A stretch of DNA of 35,740 nucleotides from Microgenomates group bacterium Gr01-1014_7 (GCA_007376405.1 VMGD01000012.1:1-35740); one strand, 5' to 3'. Counted from the first letter of the stretch, positions 16,921 through 24,115 are shown. Numbers and translations: made by a program. The notes: a model not told the origin generated them from the sequence alone.

Positions 16921-17610
16921 ATGTCAAAACGTTATAAATTAGTATTTTTGATCAGGTTTTTTGGATATTTAATCTTTTTTACCGGGCTTTTGAGCTTTAT
17001 TTTTGTATTGGGGCCTGTGGTTTCCGCAGAAGTTAACTACAGAATAGACAGGGTTTTTGGGGTAAAACACCAGATAGCTGCATCCACCTCGAAGGAGTCA
17101 AAGTCCACCTTCGAGGTGTCGCCGGGTCCGGGTTTTGGTTCTGTTCAGGCGCAGGAAAATACAATTATTCCCGTATCAACAGAGTATGGAATAGTGATTG
17201 AAAAAATAAATGCCAACTCAAAAGTAATTGCCGGCGTTAACCCTGCTAATGAGCGGGAATATACCGGAGCTCTTTCACAGGGTGTGGCAGAAGCTTTGGG
17301 CTCAACTCTTCCCGGACAGCCCGGGAATTTATATTTATTTTCCCATTCAACAGATGCTCCCTGGAATATTATCCGCTATAATGCCACATTTTATTTATTA
17401 AGGGAGCTGGAACCCGGGGATCGGGTGATTATTTTTTATCGCAATATTAGATATGATTATGTGGTTTTTGATAAAACCATTGCTGCACCAACTGATATTT
17501 CATTTTTAACCAACAGATATGAGACACCGGTTTTAACTTTGCAAACCTGTGATCCGCCGGGAACTTTGCTTAACAGGCTAGTTGTGAGAGCAAAGCTGGT
17601 CAGTAGTTAG
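16921..17610 (+). CDS. Sortase
   Basis: 229 residues. One N-terminal membrane helix (about 8-36) and an outside transpeptidase domain. The catalytic triad is visible: His142 in LFSHST, Cys210 in LQTCDPPG, and Arg219 or Arg223 in NRLVVRAKL. Sortases join sorting-signal proteins to the cell wall or to each other, here possibly the surface proteins encoded nearby. The TLQTCDPPGT context resembles class E/D-type enzymes, but the class is not certain. A Ser/Thr/Lys/Glu-rich linker (residues 54-67, ASTSKESKSTFEVS) is encoded by the palindromic repeat at 17085-17118, located between the helix and the catalytic domain where length is tolerated. It starts 9 nt after tRNA-Arg. Confidence 0.92.
   Translation: MSKRYKLVFLIRFFGYLIFFTGLLSFIFVLGPVVSAEVNYRIDRVFGVKHQIAASTSKESKSTFEVSPGPGFGSVQAQENTIIPVSTEYGIVIEKINANSKVIAGVNPANEREYTGALSQGVAEALGSTLPGQPGNLYLFSHSTDAPWNIIRYNATFYLLRELEPGDRVIIFYRNIRYDYVVFDKTIAAPTDISFLTNRYETPVLTLQTCDPPGTLLNRLVVRAKLVSS
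17085..17118. repeat. Palindromic dispersed repeat inside the sortase gene
   Basis: CACCTCGAAGG (17085-17095) and CCTTCGAGGTG (17108-17118) pair perfectly around a 12-nt loop. It is the reverse-complement counterpart of 4692-4725 in atpG, with the stem's variable triplet changed on both sides (compensatory). It is read in frame as part of the linker. Confidence 0.8.
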
Positions 17611-17697
17611 TATTACGTAGTATGTATTAAGTATTATGGGAAGAAAGATTTTGAAAACCCTTAATACATAATACTTGATACTTAATACTTTTTAATA
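17611..17697. repeat. Inverted TATTAAG heptamer arms between sortase and PEGA genes
   Basis: The left arm (about 17611-17639) and right arm (about 17660-17693) each consist of 7-bp units (GTATTAA, GTATTAT; TTAATAC, ATAATAC, TTGATAC). The arms are imperfect reverse complements about 20 nt apart. They could fold at the sortase mRNA 3' end. The rest of the gap holds only the next gene's -10 box. Confidence 0.7.
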
Positions 17698-17704
17698 AAT
17701 AAGC

Positions 17705-17710
17705 TAGAAT
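17705..17710 (+). promoter_or_regulatory. -10 box, leaderless start of the PEGA gene
   Basis: TAGAAT, exactly 6 nt before the ATG at 17717; transcription would begin at the start codon. Confidence 0.5.
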
Positions 17711-17716
17711 ATATCT

Positions 17717-18805
17717 ATGTCAAAAAGATTTATCATAACAATTATCACTCTAGTCGTCATTGCCGTGGCTGCGGCCATTGCCATTTTTTTGGCCAAAGGC
17801 TATACGGTTTCCACTAAGGAAAAAAGAATTGTCGGCACCGGCATTATCAATATTACCTCAGAACCTGATGCTGCCTCGGTTTTTATAGATGGCCATTTAA
17901 CAACTGCCACCAATGCCACCGTTTCTTCCCTGGCTCCCAAAATTTATTCCGTAAAGGTTATCAAAGAAGGTTTTATTCCCTGGGAGCGGGAAGTTGAAGT
18001 TAAAGAAGGACTGGTTACTCCTTTGAAAATTACCCTTTTTCCTGCTATCCCCACAATGTATCCGCTTACCTTTACCGGTGTGGCCAATCCGGTTTTGAGT
18101 GCTGATGGATCAAAGCTGGTCTTCATTGTCGCCTCCGGCAAAAAAGCAGGAGTTTCGGTTTGGACCATGAGTCGCAATCAGCCGATTGCTTTTGCCCGTT
18201 CATCCGAGCCCCACCAAATTACTACAAACTCAGAGGTGGATTATTCAAAAGCAAGCCTTCGCTGGTCTCCTGATTCCAAACAGGTTTTGGCAACAGTAGG
18301 CAAAAATAATTATCTTTTAAATGATGATACCCTAAACACAGAGCCCAGAGATATTACAGCTATTTTGGACTCAACCTTAAAAAGCTGGGATGATGATACT
18401 AAAGCCAAAGATTTAGCCCGGATAGAGGCTATTAAAGATTTGGGTACGCAAAAACTGGCCTCTTCATCAAGTATTTTGCGTTTTTCACCGGATGAAACAA
18501 AGTTCATGTTTGCAGAAGAAAATATAAAATTCAAAGTTTATGATATAGAAAGTAAAAAGCAATATGATTTGCCCTCTGCCAAATCCCATGTTTGGCTGCC
18601 GGATTCAAGGCATGTGATTTTGGTTGACGATAATACGGTTTCCGTTATTGATTTTGACGGAACTAATAAAGCAGTGATTTATGCCGGGAAATTTGAAGAT
18701 TCATTTGTTTTTCCCTGGCCGGATTCATCAAGGCTGGTGATTATTAGTTCGTTCCCCACGCCCACAGCTTCGGAACCGAATCTTTACGGTATTAACCTGC
18801 GTTAG
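17717..18805 (+). CDS. Membrane-anchored PEGA-domain and beta-propeller protein
   Basis: 362 residues. One N-terminal membrane helix (about 5-27). A PEGA domain follows (INITSEPDAASVFIDGHL...YSVKVIKEGFIPWEREV, about 43-110), a beta-sandwich found in surface proteins. The remainder has WD40/TolB-like blades, with LSADGSKLVFI, WSPDSKQVLA, FSPDETKFMFA and WLPDSRHVILV repeated about every 45-70 residues, suggesting a partial propeller. Such proteins are common in this bacterial group and their ligand is unknown. A cell-surface scaffold or sensor role is inferred. It has its own leaderless-type -10 box. Confidence 0.85.
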   Translation: MSKRFIITIITLVVIAVAAAIAIFLAKGYTVSTKEKRIVGTGIINITSEPDAASVFIDGHLTTATNATVSSLAPKIYSVKVIKEGFIPWEREVEVKEGLVTPLKITLFPAIPTMYPLTFTGVANPVLSADGSKLVFIVASGKKAGVSVWTMSRNQPIAFARSSEPHQITTNSEVDYSKASLRWSPDSKQVLATVGKNNYLLNDDTLNTEPRDITAILDSTLKSWDDDTKAKDLARIEAIKDLGTQKLASSSSILRFSPDETKFMFAEENIKFKVYDIESKKQYDLPSAKSHVWLPDSRHVILVDDNTVSVIDFDGTNKAVIYAGKFEDSFVFPWPDSSRLVIISSFPTPTASEPNLYGINLR

Positions 18806-18825
18806 TTTGATCCACTTTGCCCGTC

Positions 18826-18854
18826 TTGTGACATGGTTTTTGGATTGGTAAAAT
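18826..18854 (+). promoter_or_regulatory. Leaderless promoter of mreB
   Basis: TTGTGA (18826-18831), a 17-nt spacer and TAAAAT (18849-18854), then exactly 6 nt to the ATG at 18861. No Shine-Dalgarno site. Confidence 0.7.
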
Positions 18855-18860
18855 GTCCCC

Positions 18861-19883
18861 ATGTTTAATTTATCCAAAAGGATTGGCATTGATCTTGGCA
18901 CTGCCAATTCTCTGGTTTATCTGGCCGGTTCCGGCATTGTTTTAAATGAACCGACAGTGGTGGCTGTGACTACTGATGACAATAGGGTTTTGGCGGTTGG
19001 CAATGAGGCCAAGGAAATGCTCGGCAGAACTCCCGGTAATATCCTGGCCTCCCGTCCAATGAGAGATGGGGTGATTGCGGATTATGTTATTACCGAAGCC
19101 ATGATCCGCTATTTTCTGGATAAAGTCTGCGGTCCATCAAGGCTTTTTAAGCCTGAAGTAATGGTTTGTGCGCCGGCCGGGGTAACATCCGTAGAAAAAC
19201 GGGCTATTTTGGATGCCACTTTATCTGCCGGTGCAAAGGTGGCCTTTTTAATTGATGAGCCGCTGGCTGCAGCAATTGGAGCTAAAATCCCCATAGCCAA
19301 CCCCTCGGGCAATATGATTGTGGATATTGGAGGAGGGACAACCGAGGCGGCAGTAATTTGTCTGGGTGGGGTGGTAGTGCACAACTCAGTTAGGGTGGGA
19401 GGGAATAAGATCGATGAGGCGATCCAAAACTATGTCAGGAAAAAGCATAATTTAATAATAGGTGAGAGAATGGCAGAAGAGGTCAAAATAAAAATTGGAT
19501 CTGCTACCCCCCTTCGCCAAGACTCCGGGGGGCAAGGGAAAATGGAGGTTAGGGGAAGAGACTCATTTTCAGGTTTACCCAGGACTGTTGAGATAAACTC
19601 GGATGAGGTGACAGAGGCTATTTCGGATGTGACTCAAAAAATAGTGGGAGCTGCAAAAGGGGTCCTAGAACAAATTCCACCGGAGCTGGCCTCGGACATT
19701 ATTGACAAGGGGATTGTGATGAGTGGGGGGACATCGCTTCTTCGCAACCTGGACAAGCTATTAACAGATTCCCTGGGGGTGCCGGCAGCTTTGGCTGAAA
19801 ATCCGCTTTTTTGTGTGGCTTTGGGAACAGGCATGGCATTGGAGAATTTGGATATTTATAAAAGATCGGTTAGCAAGCGATAA
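18861..19883 (+). CDS. mreB: Rod-shape-determining actin MreB
   Basis: 340 residues, the family size. MreB forms filaments under the membrane that guide wall synthesis, matching the penicillin-binding protein encoded downstream. Actin-fold ATP-site motifs are visible: phosphate 1 IGIDLGTANSLVYL, phosphate 2 IVDIGGGTTEAAVI, adenosine motif MSGGTSLLRNLDKLL. The N-terminus MFNLSKRIGID is short, with the usual amphipathic start. Around residues 217-226 (TPLRQDSGGQGKMEVRGRD) about six residues are added relative to the usual form, encoded by a GC-rich imperfect inverted repeat. It faces the four-helix-bundle gene tail to tail, with only 10 nt between them. Confidence 0.96.
   Translation: MFNLSKRIGIDLGTANSLVYLAGSGIVLNEPTVVAVTTDDNRVLAVGNEAKEMLGRTPGNILASRPMRDGVIADYVITEAMIRYFLDKVCGPSRLFKPEVMVCAPAGVTSVEKRAILDATLSAGAKVAFLIDEPLAAAIGAKIPIANPSGNMIVDIGGGTTEAAVICLGGVVVHNSVRVGGNKIDEAIQNYVRKKHNLIIGERMAEEVKIKIGSATPLRQDSGGQGKMEVRGRDSFSGLPRTVEINSDEVTEAISDVTQKIVGAAKGVLEQIPPELASDIIDKGIVMSGGTSLLRNLDKLLTDSLGVPAALAENPLFCVALGTGMALENLDIYKRSVSKR
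19507..19538. repeat. GC-rich inverted repeat insertion inside mreB
   Basis: CCCCCC (19507-19512) and GGGGGG (19527-19532) flank a 14-nt loop, followed by CAAGGG. The segment encodes RQDSGGQGK in a loop where other MreB proteins are shorter, so it looks like an in-frame insertion. Confidence 0.5.
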
Positions 19884-19915
19884 GTCACTTAGGTTAATTA
19901 AGATTCTTAAGTCTC
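19882..19915. repeat. 9-bp repeat array (TTAAGTNAC family), mreB 3' junction
   Basis: Units related to GACTTAAGT repeat at 9-bp spacing across the mreB stop, the 10-nt gap and the end of the opposing gene, encoding its last residues (RLKNLN). Further arrays lie at 20076-20109 and 20352-20384 in the same gene, and at 21924-21956, 29456-29489 and 34523-34548. Confidence 0.8.
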
Positions 19916-20466
19916 TTATGAAAGAGGTTTTCAGTAAAACCACCCTCTTTGATAAATCTTTCTTCCAGGGCTTTAATTTGTTTATCAAGTAAAAAAGTTA
20001 CCTGGTGGCAAAGAGTTAAAAGAAAATTAGCATCATCTTCAGGATTATTGAAAAGCTTGGGGTATTCTATGAGCTGACCTAAGTCACTTAGGTTTCTTAA
20101 GTCACTTAATTTAAATGCAAGCTGGCGGAATTTAGTAACTCTAGGATCGGTTTTGGGGTAAATTTCAAACCCGTTTTGCCTCAAGAAGTCTTCATAATCC
20201 ATTAAAAGCTCTTCAAAAGAAGCCTTGGCTACACCCAGGAGTTTAATTTCGCCTTTTTTAGAAGTTTGAGATTGCCCAACCCCTTCAACTATATTTTGTT
20301 TTCCAGATCTAGCAGCTTGGTTCATCTGGTCAGCCTGGCGGTAGTCTGGTTTTAAGTTACCTAAGTTACTTAAGTCACTTAAGATATAGCGTTTGGTGAA
20401 AGCAATTGTTAAATCATGAATTATTTCTGCATAGCGATAGGTTAAAAGATATTTGACTTTGTTCAT
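19894..20466 (-). CDS. Four-helix-bundle protein (23S rRNA intervening-sequence family)
   Basis: 190 residues of mostly alpha-helical sequence. The segment RQADQMNQAARSGKQNIVEG (about 44-63), followed by KLLGVAKASFEELLMDYEDF, matches the four-helix-bundle family named for proteins encoded in 23S rRNA intervening sequences; the long C-terminal part suggests the variant with a suffix domain. Its role is unknown, with nucleic-acid or protein binding proposed for relatives. Two internal stretches, LSDLSNLGNLKPD and KLSDLRNLSDLGQL, and the C-terminal KNLN are encoded by 9-bp repeat arrays. About 15 per cent of the protein is therefore repeat-derived. It shares a 14-bp divergent promoter with the glycosyltransferase operon. 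Confidence 0.85.
   Translation of the reverse strand: MNKVKYLLTYRYAEIIHDLTIAFTKRYILSDLSNLGNLKPDYRQADQMNQAARSGKQNIVEGVGQSQTSKKGEIKLLGVAKASFEELLMDYEDFLRQNGFEIYPKTDPRVTKFRQLAFKLSDLRNLSDLGQLIEYPKLFNNPEDDANFLLTLCHQVTFLLDKQIKALEERFIKEGGFTENLFHKRLKNLN
20076..20109. repeat. 9-bp repeat array in the four-helix-bundle gene (copy 2)
   Basis: GACCTAAGT, CACTTAGGT, TTCTTAAGT, CACTTAA at 9-bp spacing, read on the minus strand as LSDLRNLSDLG. Confidence 0.8.
20352..20384. repeat. 9-bp repeat array in the four-helix-bundle gene (copy 3)
   Basis: TTAAGTTAC, CTAAGTTAC, TTAAGTCAC, TTAAG at 9-bp spacing, read on the minus strand as LSDLSNLGNL. Confidence 0.85.
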
Positions 20467-20480
20467 GATATTATCATAAC
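20467..20480. promoter_or_regulatory. Compact bidirectional leaderless promoter
   Basis: The whole 14-bp gap (GATATTATCATAAC) separates two divergent ATGs. On the plus strand TATTAT (20469-20474) is followed by exactly 6 nt and the ATG at 20481. On the minus strand TATGAT (20478-20473) is followed by exactly 6 nt and the ATG at 20466. The two -10 boxes overlap, so the directions should compete. Confidence 0.65.
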
Positions 20481-21518
20481 ATGCTTATTGGTTTTGATGG
20501 ATCAAGAGCTTTTTCAAAGACAAGAACCGGCACTGAAAATTATTCATATCAGTTGTTAAAGGCTCTGTCTGGGATTGATAAAAAGAATAAGTATTTGGTT
20601 TATTTAAGACTTGGGAATGAGGTTAAAGTTTCGCAGTGGCCAAAGAATTTTCAATTTTCAATTCTCAATTTTAAATTTTTATGGACACAGGTAGGGCTTT
20701 CTCTACAAACATTTAAAGACAAAATGGATGTATTGTTTGTTCCGGCCCATACCTTGCCACTTATAAGAAAGCCTGGATTAAAGACGGTAGTCACTGTACA
20801 TGATCTCGGGTCAGAGTATCTACCACAAATGCACCAATTTAAGCAAAGGCTCTACTTAAGTTTCATGCAAAGATATCAGTTAAAGGGAGCCACTAAAATT
20901 ATAGCCGTATCAAATGCTACCAAAGAAGATTTGATTAAGAAGATTGGAATAAATCCCGGGAAAGTAGAAGTAGTATATGAAGGTCACGATAAAGATAAAT
21001 TTAAAAGTGATATATTAGTTGAGAGTTTGAAACAGTATTATCTATTTGTGGGAACCATACAGCCAAGAAAAAATATCGAAAGGATAATTGAAGCTGCATA
21101 TAGAATAAAACAGAAATTAGTTATAGCAGGATCAAAGGGGTGGGGTAGAAAGCTTAAGGTAGTAGGTAATGTAGAGTTTTTAGGTTATGTGCCGGATAAA
21201 AAATTAGCTAAACTGTACAAAGGGGCAATTGCTTTGCTTTTTCCCTCTCTTTTTGAAGGATTTGGACTGCCCATTTTGGAAGCACAAGCTTGTGGCTGTC
21301 CTGTAATTACTTCCAATATCTCCTCTATGCCTGAGGTTGCAGGAAAAGGGGCTATATATGTGAATCCGTATAATCTAGATGATATAGTTAGGGGAATGAT
21401 TAAAATAAATAACCAAGATACAAGAAACAAGTTAATTAAACTTGGATTTGAGAATATAAAAAGATTTAGTTGGGAGAAGTGCGCCAGGGAAACATTAAAA
21501 GTGCTGGAGGATTTATGA
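20481..21518 (+). CDS. GT4-type glycosyltransferase
   Basis: 345 residues, a GT-B fold transferase (GT1/GT4 family). It moves a sugar from a nucleotide donor to a lipid or glycan acceptor at the inner membrane face. The N-terminal domain carries GTENYSYQLLKAL and VTVHDLGSEYLP; the C-terminal domain has YLFVGTIQPRKNIERIIEA and the EX7E motif in FEGFGLPILEAQACGCPVI. All are typical of retaining mannosyl-like transferases, but the sugar cannot be read. Residues about 57-67 (NFQFSILNFKF) are encoded by a CAATTTT heptamer tract. It heads an operon with the WecG-like gene (ATGA overlap). Confidence 0.93.
   Translation: MLIGFDGSRAFSKTRTGTENYSYQLLKALSGIDKKNKYLVYLRLGNEVKVSQWPKNFQFSILNFKFLWTQVGLSLQTFKDKMDVLFVPAHTLPLIRKPGLKTVVTVHDLGSEYLPQMHQFKQRLYLSFMQRYQLKGATKIIAVSNATKEDLIKKIGINPGKVEVVYEGHDKDKFKSDILVESLKQYYLFVGTIQPRKNIERIIEAAYRIKQKLVIAGSKGWGRKLKVVGNVEFLGYVPDKKLAKLYKGAIALLFPSLFEGFGLPILEAQACGCPVITSNISSMPEVAGKGAIYVNPYNLDDIVRGMIKINNQDTRNKLIKLGFENIKRFSWEKCARETLKVLEDL
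20648..20680. repeat. CAATTTT-type heptamers inside the glycosyltransferase gene
   Basis: TTTTCAATTTTCAATTCTCA and the next AATTTT at about 7-bp spacing, read in frame as NFQFSILNFKF; the family also occurs at 8828-8862. Confidence 0.65.
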
Positions 21519-22204
21519 AAAAAAATGTTCTTGGTGTCAAAATAGATGATGTCAGTATTCCAGAAATAGTGAATATAGTGGAAGGCTGGCTGAAAAAGCC
21601 CGGCAAATATTACATTGTTACCCCTAATCCGGAGATAGTAATGATGGCGCAAAAAGATGCTGAGTTAAAAAGGATAATCAATCAGGCTGATTTGGCAATA
21701 CCGGATGGAAGGGGATTAAAACTGACAGGTGATATAGTAAATAATAGTCCCGGAATAGATGTAATGGAAAGGTTAATAAAAGAGCTCAGCGAAAAGGGCG
21801 CTGCAGCAGGCTTTTTAGGAGGCAAAGGGGATGTAGCAGAGAAAACAGCTGAGTGCTTAAAGAGGAAATACCCAAAACTTCAGGTATCGTTTGCGACCTC
21901 TGGTGGGGAAGTCAATGAAGATGGTAAGTTGCTTAGGTCACTTAAGTTACTTAAGGCAGATTTGCTTTTTGTGGCTTTTGGTCCTCCAAAGCAGGAGAAG
22001 TGGATTGCCAAAAATTTACCTGAGCTTCCTATAAAAGTTGCGATGGGAGTGGGAGGAGCCTTTGATTATATATCCGGCAAAGTACCCAGAGCTCCTCAAT
22101 GGATTCGTGATCTTGGCATGGAATGGTTATTCAGGTTGATTATTCAACCATGGAGAATAAGAAGACAACTATCTTTAATTAAATATCTGCTTATGTTACG
22201 CTAA
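21515..22204 (+). CDS. WecG/TagA/CpsF-family glycosyltransferase
   Basis: 229 residues from the ATG at 21515, which has a clear Shine-Dalgarno GGAGG and overlaps the upstream stop as ATGA. A longer frame to 21470 exists but would lie inside the previous gene. Family members transfer N-acetylmannosamine or related sugars to a lipid-linked glycan, as in teichoic acid or enterobacterial antigen synthesis. Visible signatures: TPNPEIVMMAQKD and IPDGRGLKLTG (the conserved TPN...DG.G pair), and VAFGPPKQEKW near the end. The stretch GKLLRSLKLLKADL is encoded by a 9-bp repeat array. It probably acts with the adjacent GT4 enzyme on a surface polysaccharide. Confidence 0.92.
   Translation: MKKNVLGVKIDDVSIPEIVNIVEGWLKKPGKYYIVTPNPEIVMMAQKDAELKRIINQADLAIPDGRGLKLTGDIVNNSPGIDVMERLIKELSEKGAAAGFLGGKGDVAEKTAECLKRKYPKLQVSFATSGGEVNEDGKLLRSLKLLKADLLFVAFGPPKQEKWIAKNLPELPIKVAMGVGGAFDYISGKVPRAPQWIRDLGMEWLFRLIIQPWRIRRQLSLIKYLLMLR
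21924..21956. repeat. 9-bp repeat array inside the WecG-like gene
   Basis: TAAGTTGCTTAGGTCACTTA followed by AGTTACTTAAGG, read as KLLRSLKLLK in an exposed helix region. Confidence 0.75.
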
Positions 22205-22208
22205 GGTC

Positions 22209-22715
22209 ATGTTGACTTTAAAAACAAAAAAGGACCTAAAACCTGTACTCATGCAGGGCGCAAAAGGAAGTATAAAAACTCCCTACTATTTAATTCGAGA
22301 GGAGGAACAATTAATTTTTGTAGTTACCCCCGGCAAAAACGGTTCCGAATATAATAAAACAGTAGGCTATTTTAGTAATTTTGCCGGCATGCAATCTTAT
22401 CAGTGTTTATATGGTCAGGGAATAATGGTGATGCAGAGAAATGACGAGAGCGGGGAAGCAAAGGAATTTAAAATAGTTAGTTTAAATCCGGGAAGAGGGG
22501 TTGTGGTTCCGGCTGGTTGGGGAATGTGTATGGTTAATACCGGAACGAATTTTTTAGTAGTTATAAGAAACAGTTTATTGGATGAGAATTTTGAAGATTC
22601 AAACCCTATTTTGGAAAAAAGAGGCTTTGCCTATTATATAGTTGAGAAAAAAGGAGAAATCAGCTTTGAGCAAAATCCTAATTATTCTGTACATCCGCAA
22701 ATTTCTACGGAGTAG
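22209..22715 (+). CDS. Cupin of the archaeal phosphoglucose-isomerase type without metal ligands
   Basis: 168 residues with the fold signature of cupin-type phosphoglucose isomerase: NKTVGYFSNF where the enzyme has KTxGHxH (residues 50-58), then YQCLYGQGIMVMQ, PGRGVVVPAGWGMCMVNTG where the enzyme has VPPYWAHRTVNTG, and a C-terminal NPNYSVHP. The His-x-His pair is replaced by Tyr54/Ser56, the glutamate is not retained, and the last His is Met106. The metal site should thus be lost. It follows the two glycosyltransferase genes by 4 nt in one operon. It may bind a sugar phosphate without isomerising it; that function is inferred. Confidence 0.7.
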   Translation: MLTLKTKKDLKPVLMQGAKGSIKTPYYLIREEEQLIFVVTPGKNGSEYNKTVGYFSNFAGMQSYQCLYGQGIMVMQRNDESGEAKEFKIVSLNPGRGVVVPAGWGMCMVNTGTNFLVVIRNSLLDENFEDSNPILEKRGFAYYIVEKKGEISFEQNPNYSVHPQISTE

Positions 22716-22935
22716 ACCCGATTATACTTTCGGAATTTTTCTGCGTAATGCCCAATAACCATAATACGGCTTCTTTTTTGTATCTTCTATCTCCACGGGA
22801 GTTAATTCTAATTGCCGGAAGTTTTCCCCGTTTGCCCCATCTTTTAATGGTTAATGCGGAAACTCGCAAAACTTGCGCCACTTCTCTTACAGTTAAAAGA
22901 TCAGGTAAATTTTCCAGTGATAACTTATCTGCCAT
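22705..22935 (-). CDS. Small excisionase/MerR-type helix-turn-helix protein
   Basis: 76 residues from the ATG at 22935 (MADKLSLENLPDLL); an upstream ATG at 22959 adds eight residues and lies within a palindrome. The domain LTVREVAQVLRVSALTIKRW followed by GKLPAIRINSRGDRRYKKE is the single-domain HTH of the excisionase/HTH_17 family, which usually recognises a short DNA site. No partner phage or transposase genes are nearby, so a local regulator is more likely than an excisionase. Its 3' end overlaps the cupin gene end by 11 nt. It has its own promoter (TTGACA) and a perfect 9-bp inverted repeat near the start, a possible autoregulation site. Confidence 0.8.
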   Translation of the reverse strand: MADKLSLENLPDLLTVREVAQVLRVSALTIKRWGKRGKLPAIRINSRGDRRYKKEAVLWLLGITQKNSESIIGSTP

Positions 22936-22953
22936 ATTTATATGGTCAGAGAA

Positions 22954-22973
22954 GATCATTTATGATCTTCATC
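22954..22973. promoter_or_regulatory. Palindromic operator candidate at the small HTH gene
   Basis: GAAGATCAT (22954-22962), a 2-nt centre and ATGATCTTC (22965-22973) form a perfect palindrome downstream of the predicted transcription start, either as an operator or as an mRNA hairpin. Confidence 0.55.
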
Positions 22974-22989
22974 TGCCATTCTGTTTCAA

Positions 22990-23019
22990 TGTATATCATA
23001 AGAAAACAGATGGTGTCAA
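22990..23019 (-). promoter_or_regulatory. Promoter of the small HTH gene
   Basis: Minus-strand TTGACA (23019-23014), 18-nt spacer, TATACA (22995-22990). The -35 is consensus; the -10 is weaker. Confidence 0.5.
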
Positions 23020-23040
23020 GAGTCGGTTTATTTATTAGGA

Positions 23041-24081
23041 TTATTTATCTGAAAGTACCTTGACTAAATAATCTTCACCCATTTTTCTAGCATCAGTTTG
23101 TTTAGTTGCGCCTAACTTGATTCCCACTAGTTCAAATAATTCCTTTGGTTTACTTTGTTGATGTAATCTCAAAAGTGGTTTATTGTCTCCATTAAATAGG
23201 GGGTTAAGTATTGAGCGTCTATAATTAGAAACCCAGCGAGAATAATCTTCAATTGGAGACCTTCCGATACCAATTTTACTAACCATTCGATCAGTAGATT
23301 CTTCTACAATAGCTTCCTCCAAGGATTTTCTAACTGCCTCATAACAGACTAAATCAGTCTTGCTATTTCCTGGTACAGGTCTTAACCTACCCACCCCTCT
23401 TATTTTAACACCTGGCTCGTTTATTTCGGGATCATCTAGAAGAGGGGCTTTTAAATGATGAAGTTCATGTATGAGTGTAGAAAAAAGTGTAATTGCGGCA
23501 GTACCTCTTGGTTTACCTTCATGAGGAAAACCATACAAAATCGTAGTCAAATTCACACCTAACCAATCTTTATCAAGCATAATCCCTCCATATTGATCAT
23601 CCGGGGTATTTTGAATAATGCAACTAGATTCTTCTAGCCTTATTCTCTTGTGGTCATCAGACCATAAGTATTTAATTCTGCCTTCAAATTCCTTAGGATC
23701 ATATCCCATTTCACTACAGAAATAAGCAACTGCTAAATTGCCAATTCTTGGAGCAATTTCTTTAAAAGATTGAGGATTCCTAAAAACTTCTTGATTTAAG
23801 TTCTGTAACTCTCTTTGATAATACTGGATAGTTTCTCTCGGAAGTAATTCTTGTGTAGAAGTTGGTACAGGAGGGGAAGTGGGTGGTCTAGGTGGTGTTT
23901 CTGATTTTGGTTGAGAAAGCGCTTTCCAAGCTAATCCCACTCCACCCAGAGCTGCTGCGGCTCCACCAATTCCTAATACTTTTAATAAAGTTCTCTTATT
24001 TGGTTGCTCAACCTGTTGTTGATACCTTTGAGTTCTTTTAGAAGAGGGTGGTGGTGATACTTCTTTTCCACGATCTGACAT
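23041..24081 (-). CDS. Membrane-anchored HExxH protein of unknown function
   Basis: 346 residues, not recognised as a named family. A basic Ser/Pro/Gln-rich N-terminus (1-30) precedes one membrane helix (about 31-53, LLKVLGIGGAAAALGGVG). A Pro/Thr linker (about 58-80) and a large outside domain follow. LIHELHHLKA holds a zinc-metalloprotease HExxH motif (His205, Glu206, His209). An acidic helix EEAIVEESTDRM about 50 residues later could provide the third ligand (Glu), as in gluzincin proteases. A secreted protease acting at the cell surface is the best guess. It is monocistronic, with TATAAT exactly 6 nt before the ATG, and sits next to rplL on the same strand. Confidence 0.65.
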   Translation of the reverse strand: MSDRGKEVSPPPSSKRTQRYQQQVEQPNKRTLLKVLGIGGAAAALGGVGLAWKALSQPKSETPPRPPTSPPVPTSTQELLPRETIQYYQRELQNLNQEVFRNPQSFKEIAPRIGNLAVAYFCSEMGYDPKEFEGRIKYLWSDDHKRIRLEESSCIIQNTPDDQYGGIMLDKDWLGVNLTTILYGFPHEGKPRGTAAITLFSTLIHELHHLKAPLLDDPEINEPGVKIRGVGRLRPVPGNSKTDLVCYEAVRKSLEEAIVEESTDRMVSKIGIGRSPIEDYSRWVSNYRRSILNPLFNGDNKPLLRLHQQSKPKELFELVGIKLGATKQTDARKMGEDYLVKVLSDK

Positions 24082-24087
24082 AACTCT

Positions 24088-24093
24088 ATTATA
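24088..24093 (-). promoter_or_regulatory. -10 box, leaderless start of the HExxH gene
   Basis: Minus-strand TATAAT (24093-24088) ends exactly 6 nt before the ATG at 24081. No good -35 box is seen. Confidence 0.5.
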
Positions 24094-24115
24094 TCAGATT
24101 ATAACCCTCTTCTAA

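Noticed and set aside
17611-17716. Small RNA gene between sortase and PEGA genes
   Set aside because: The pairing comes from inverted heptamer repeats found elsewhere in the window; no independent promoter or conserved structure is seen.
21470-21514. Upstream extension of the WecG-like protein
   Set aside because: The ATG at 21515 has a Shine-Dalgarno site and the ATGA overlap; the extra residues lie inside the previous gene and match no family.
22705-22935. Excisionase of an integrated element
   Set aside because: No integrase, attachment-site repeats or phage genes are nearby; a plain HTH regulator is more likely.
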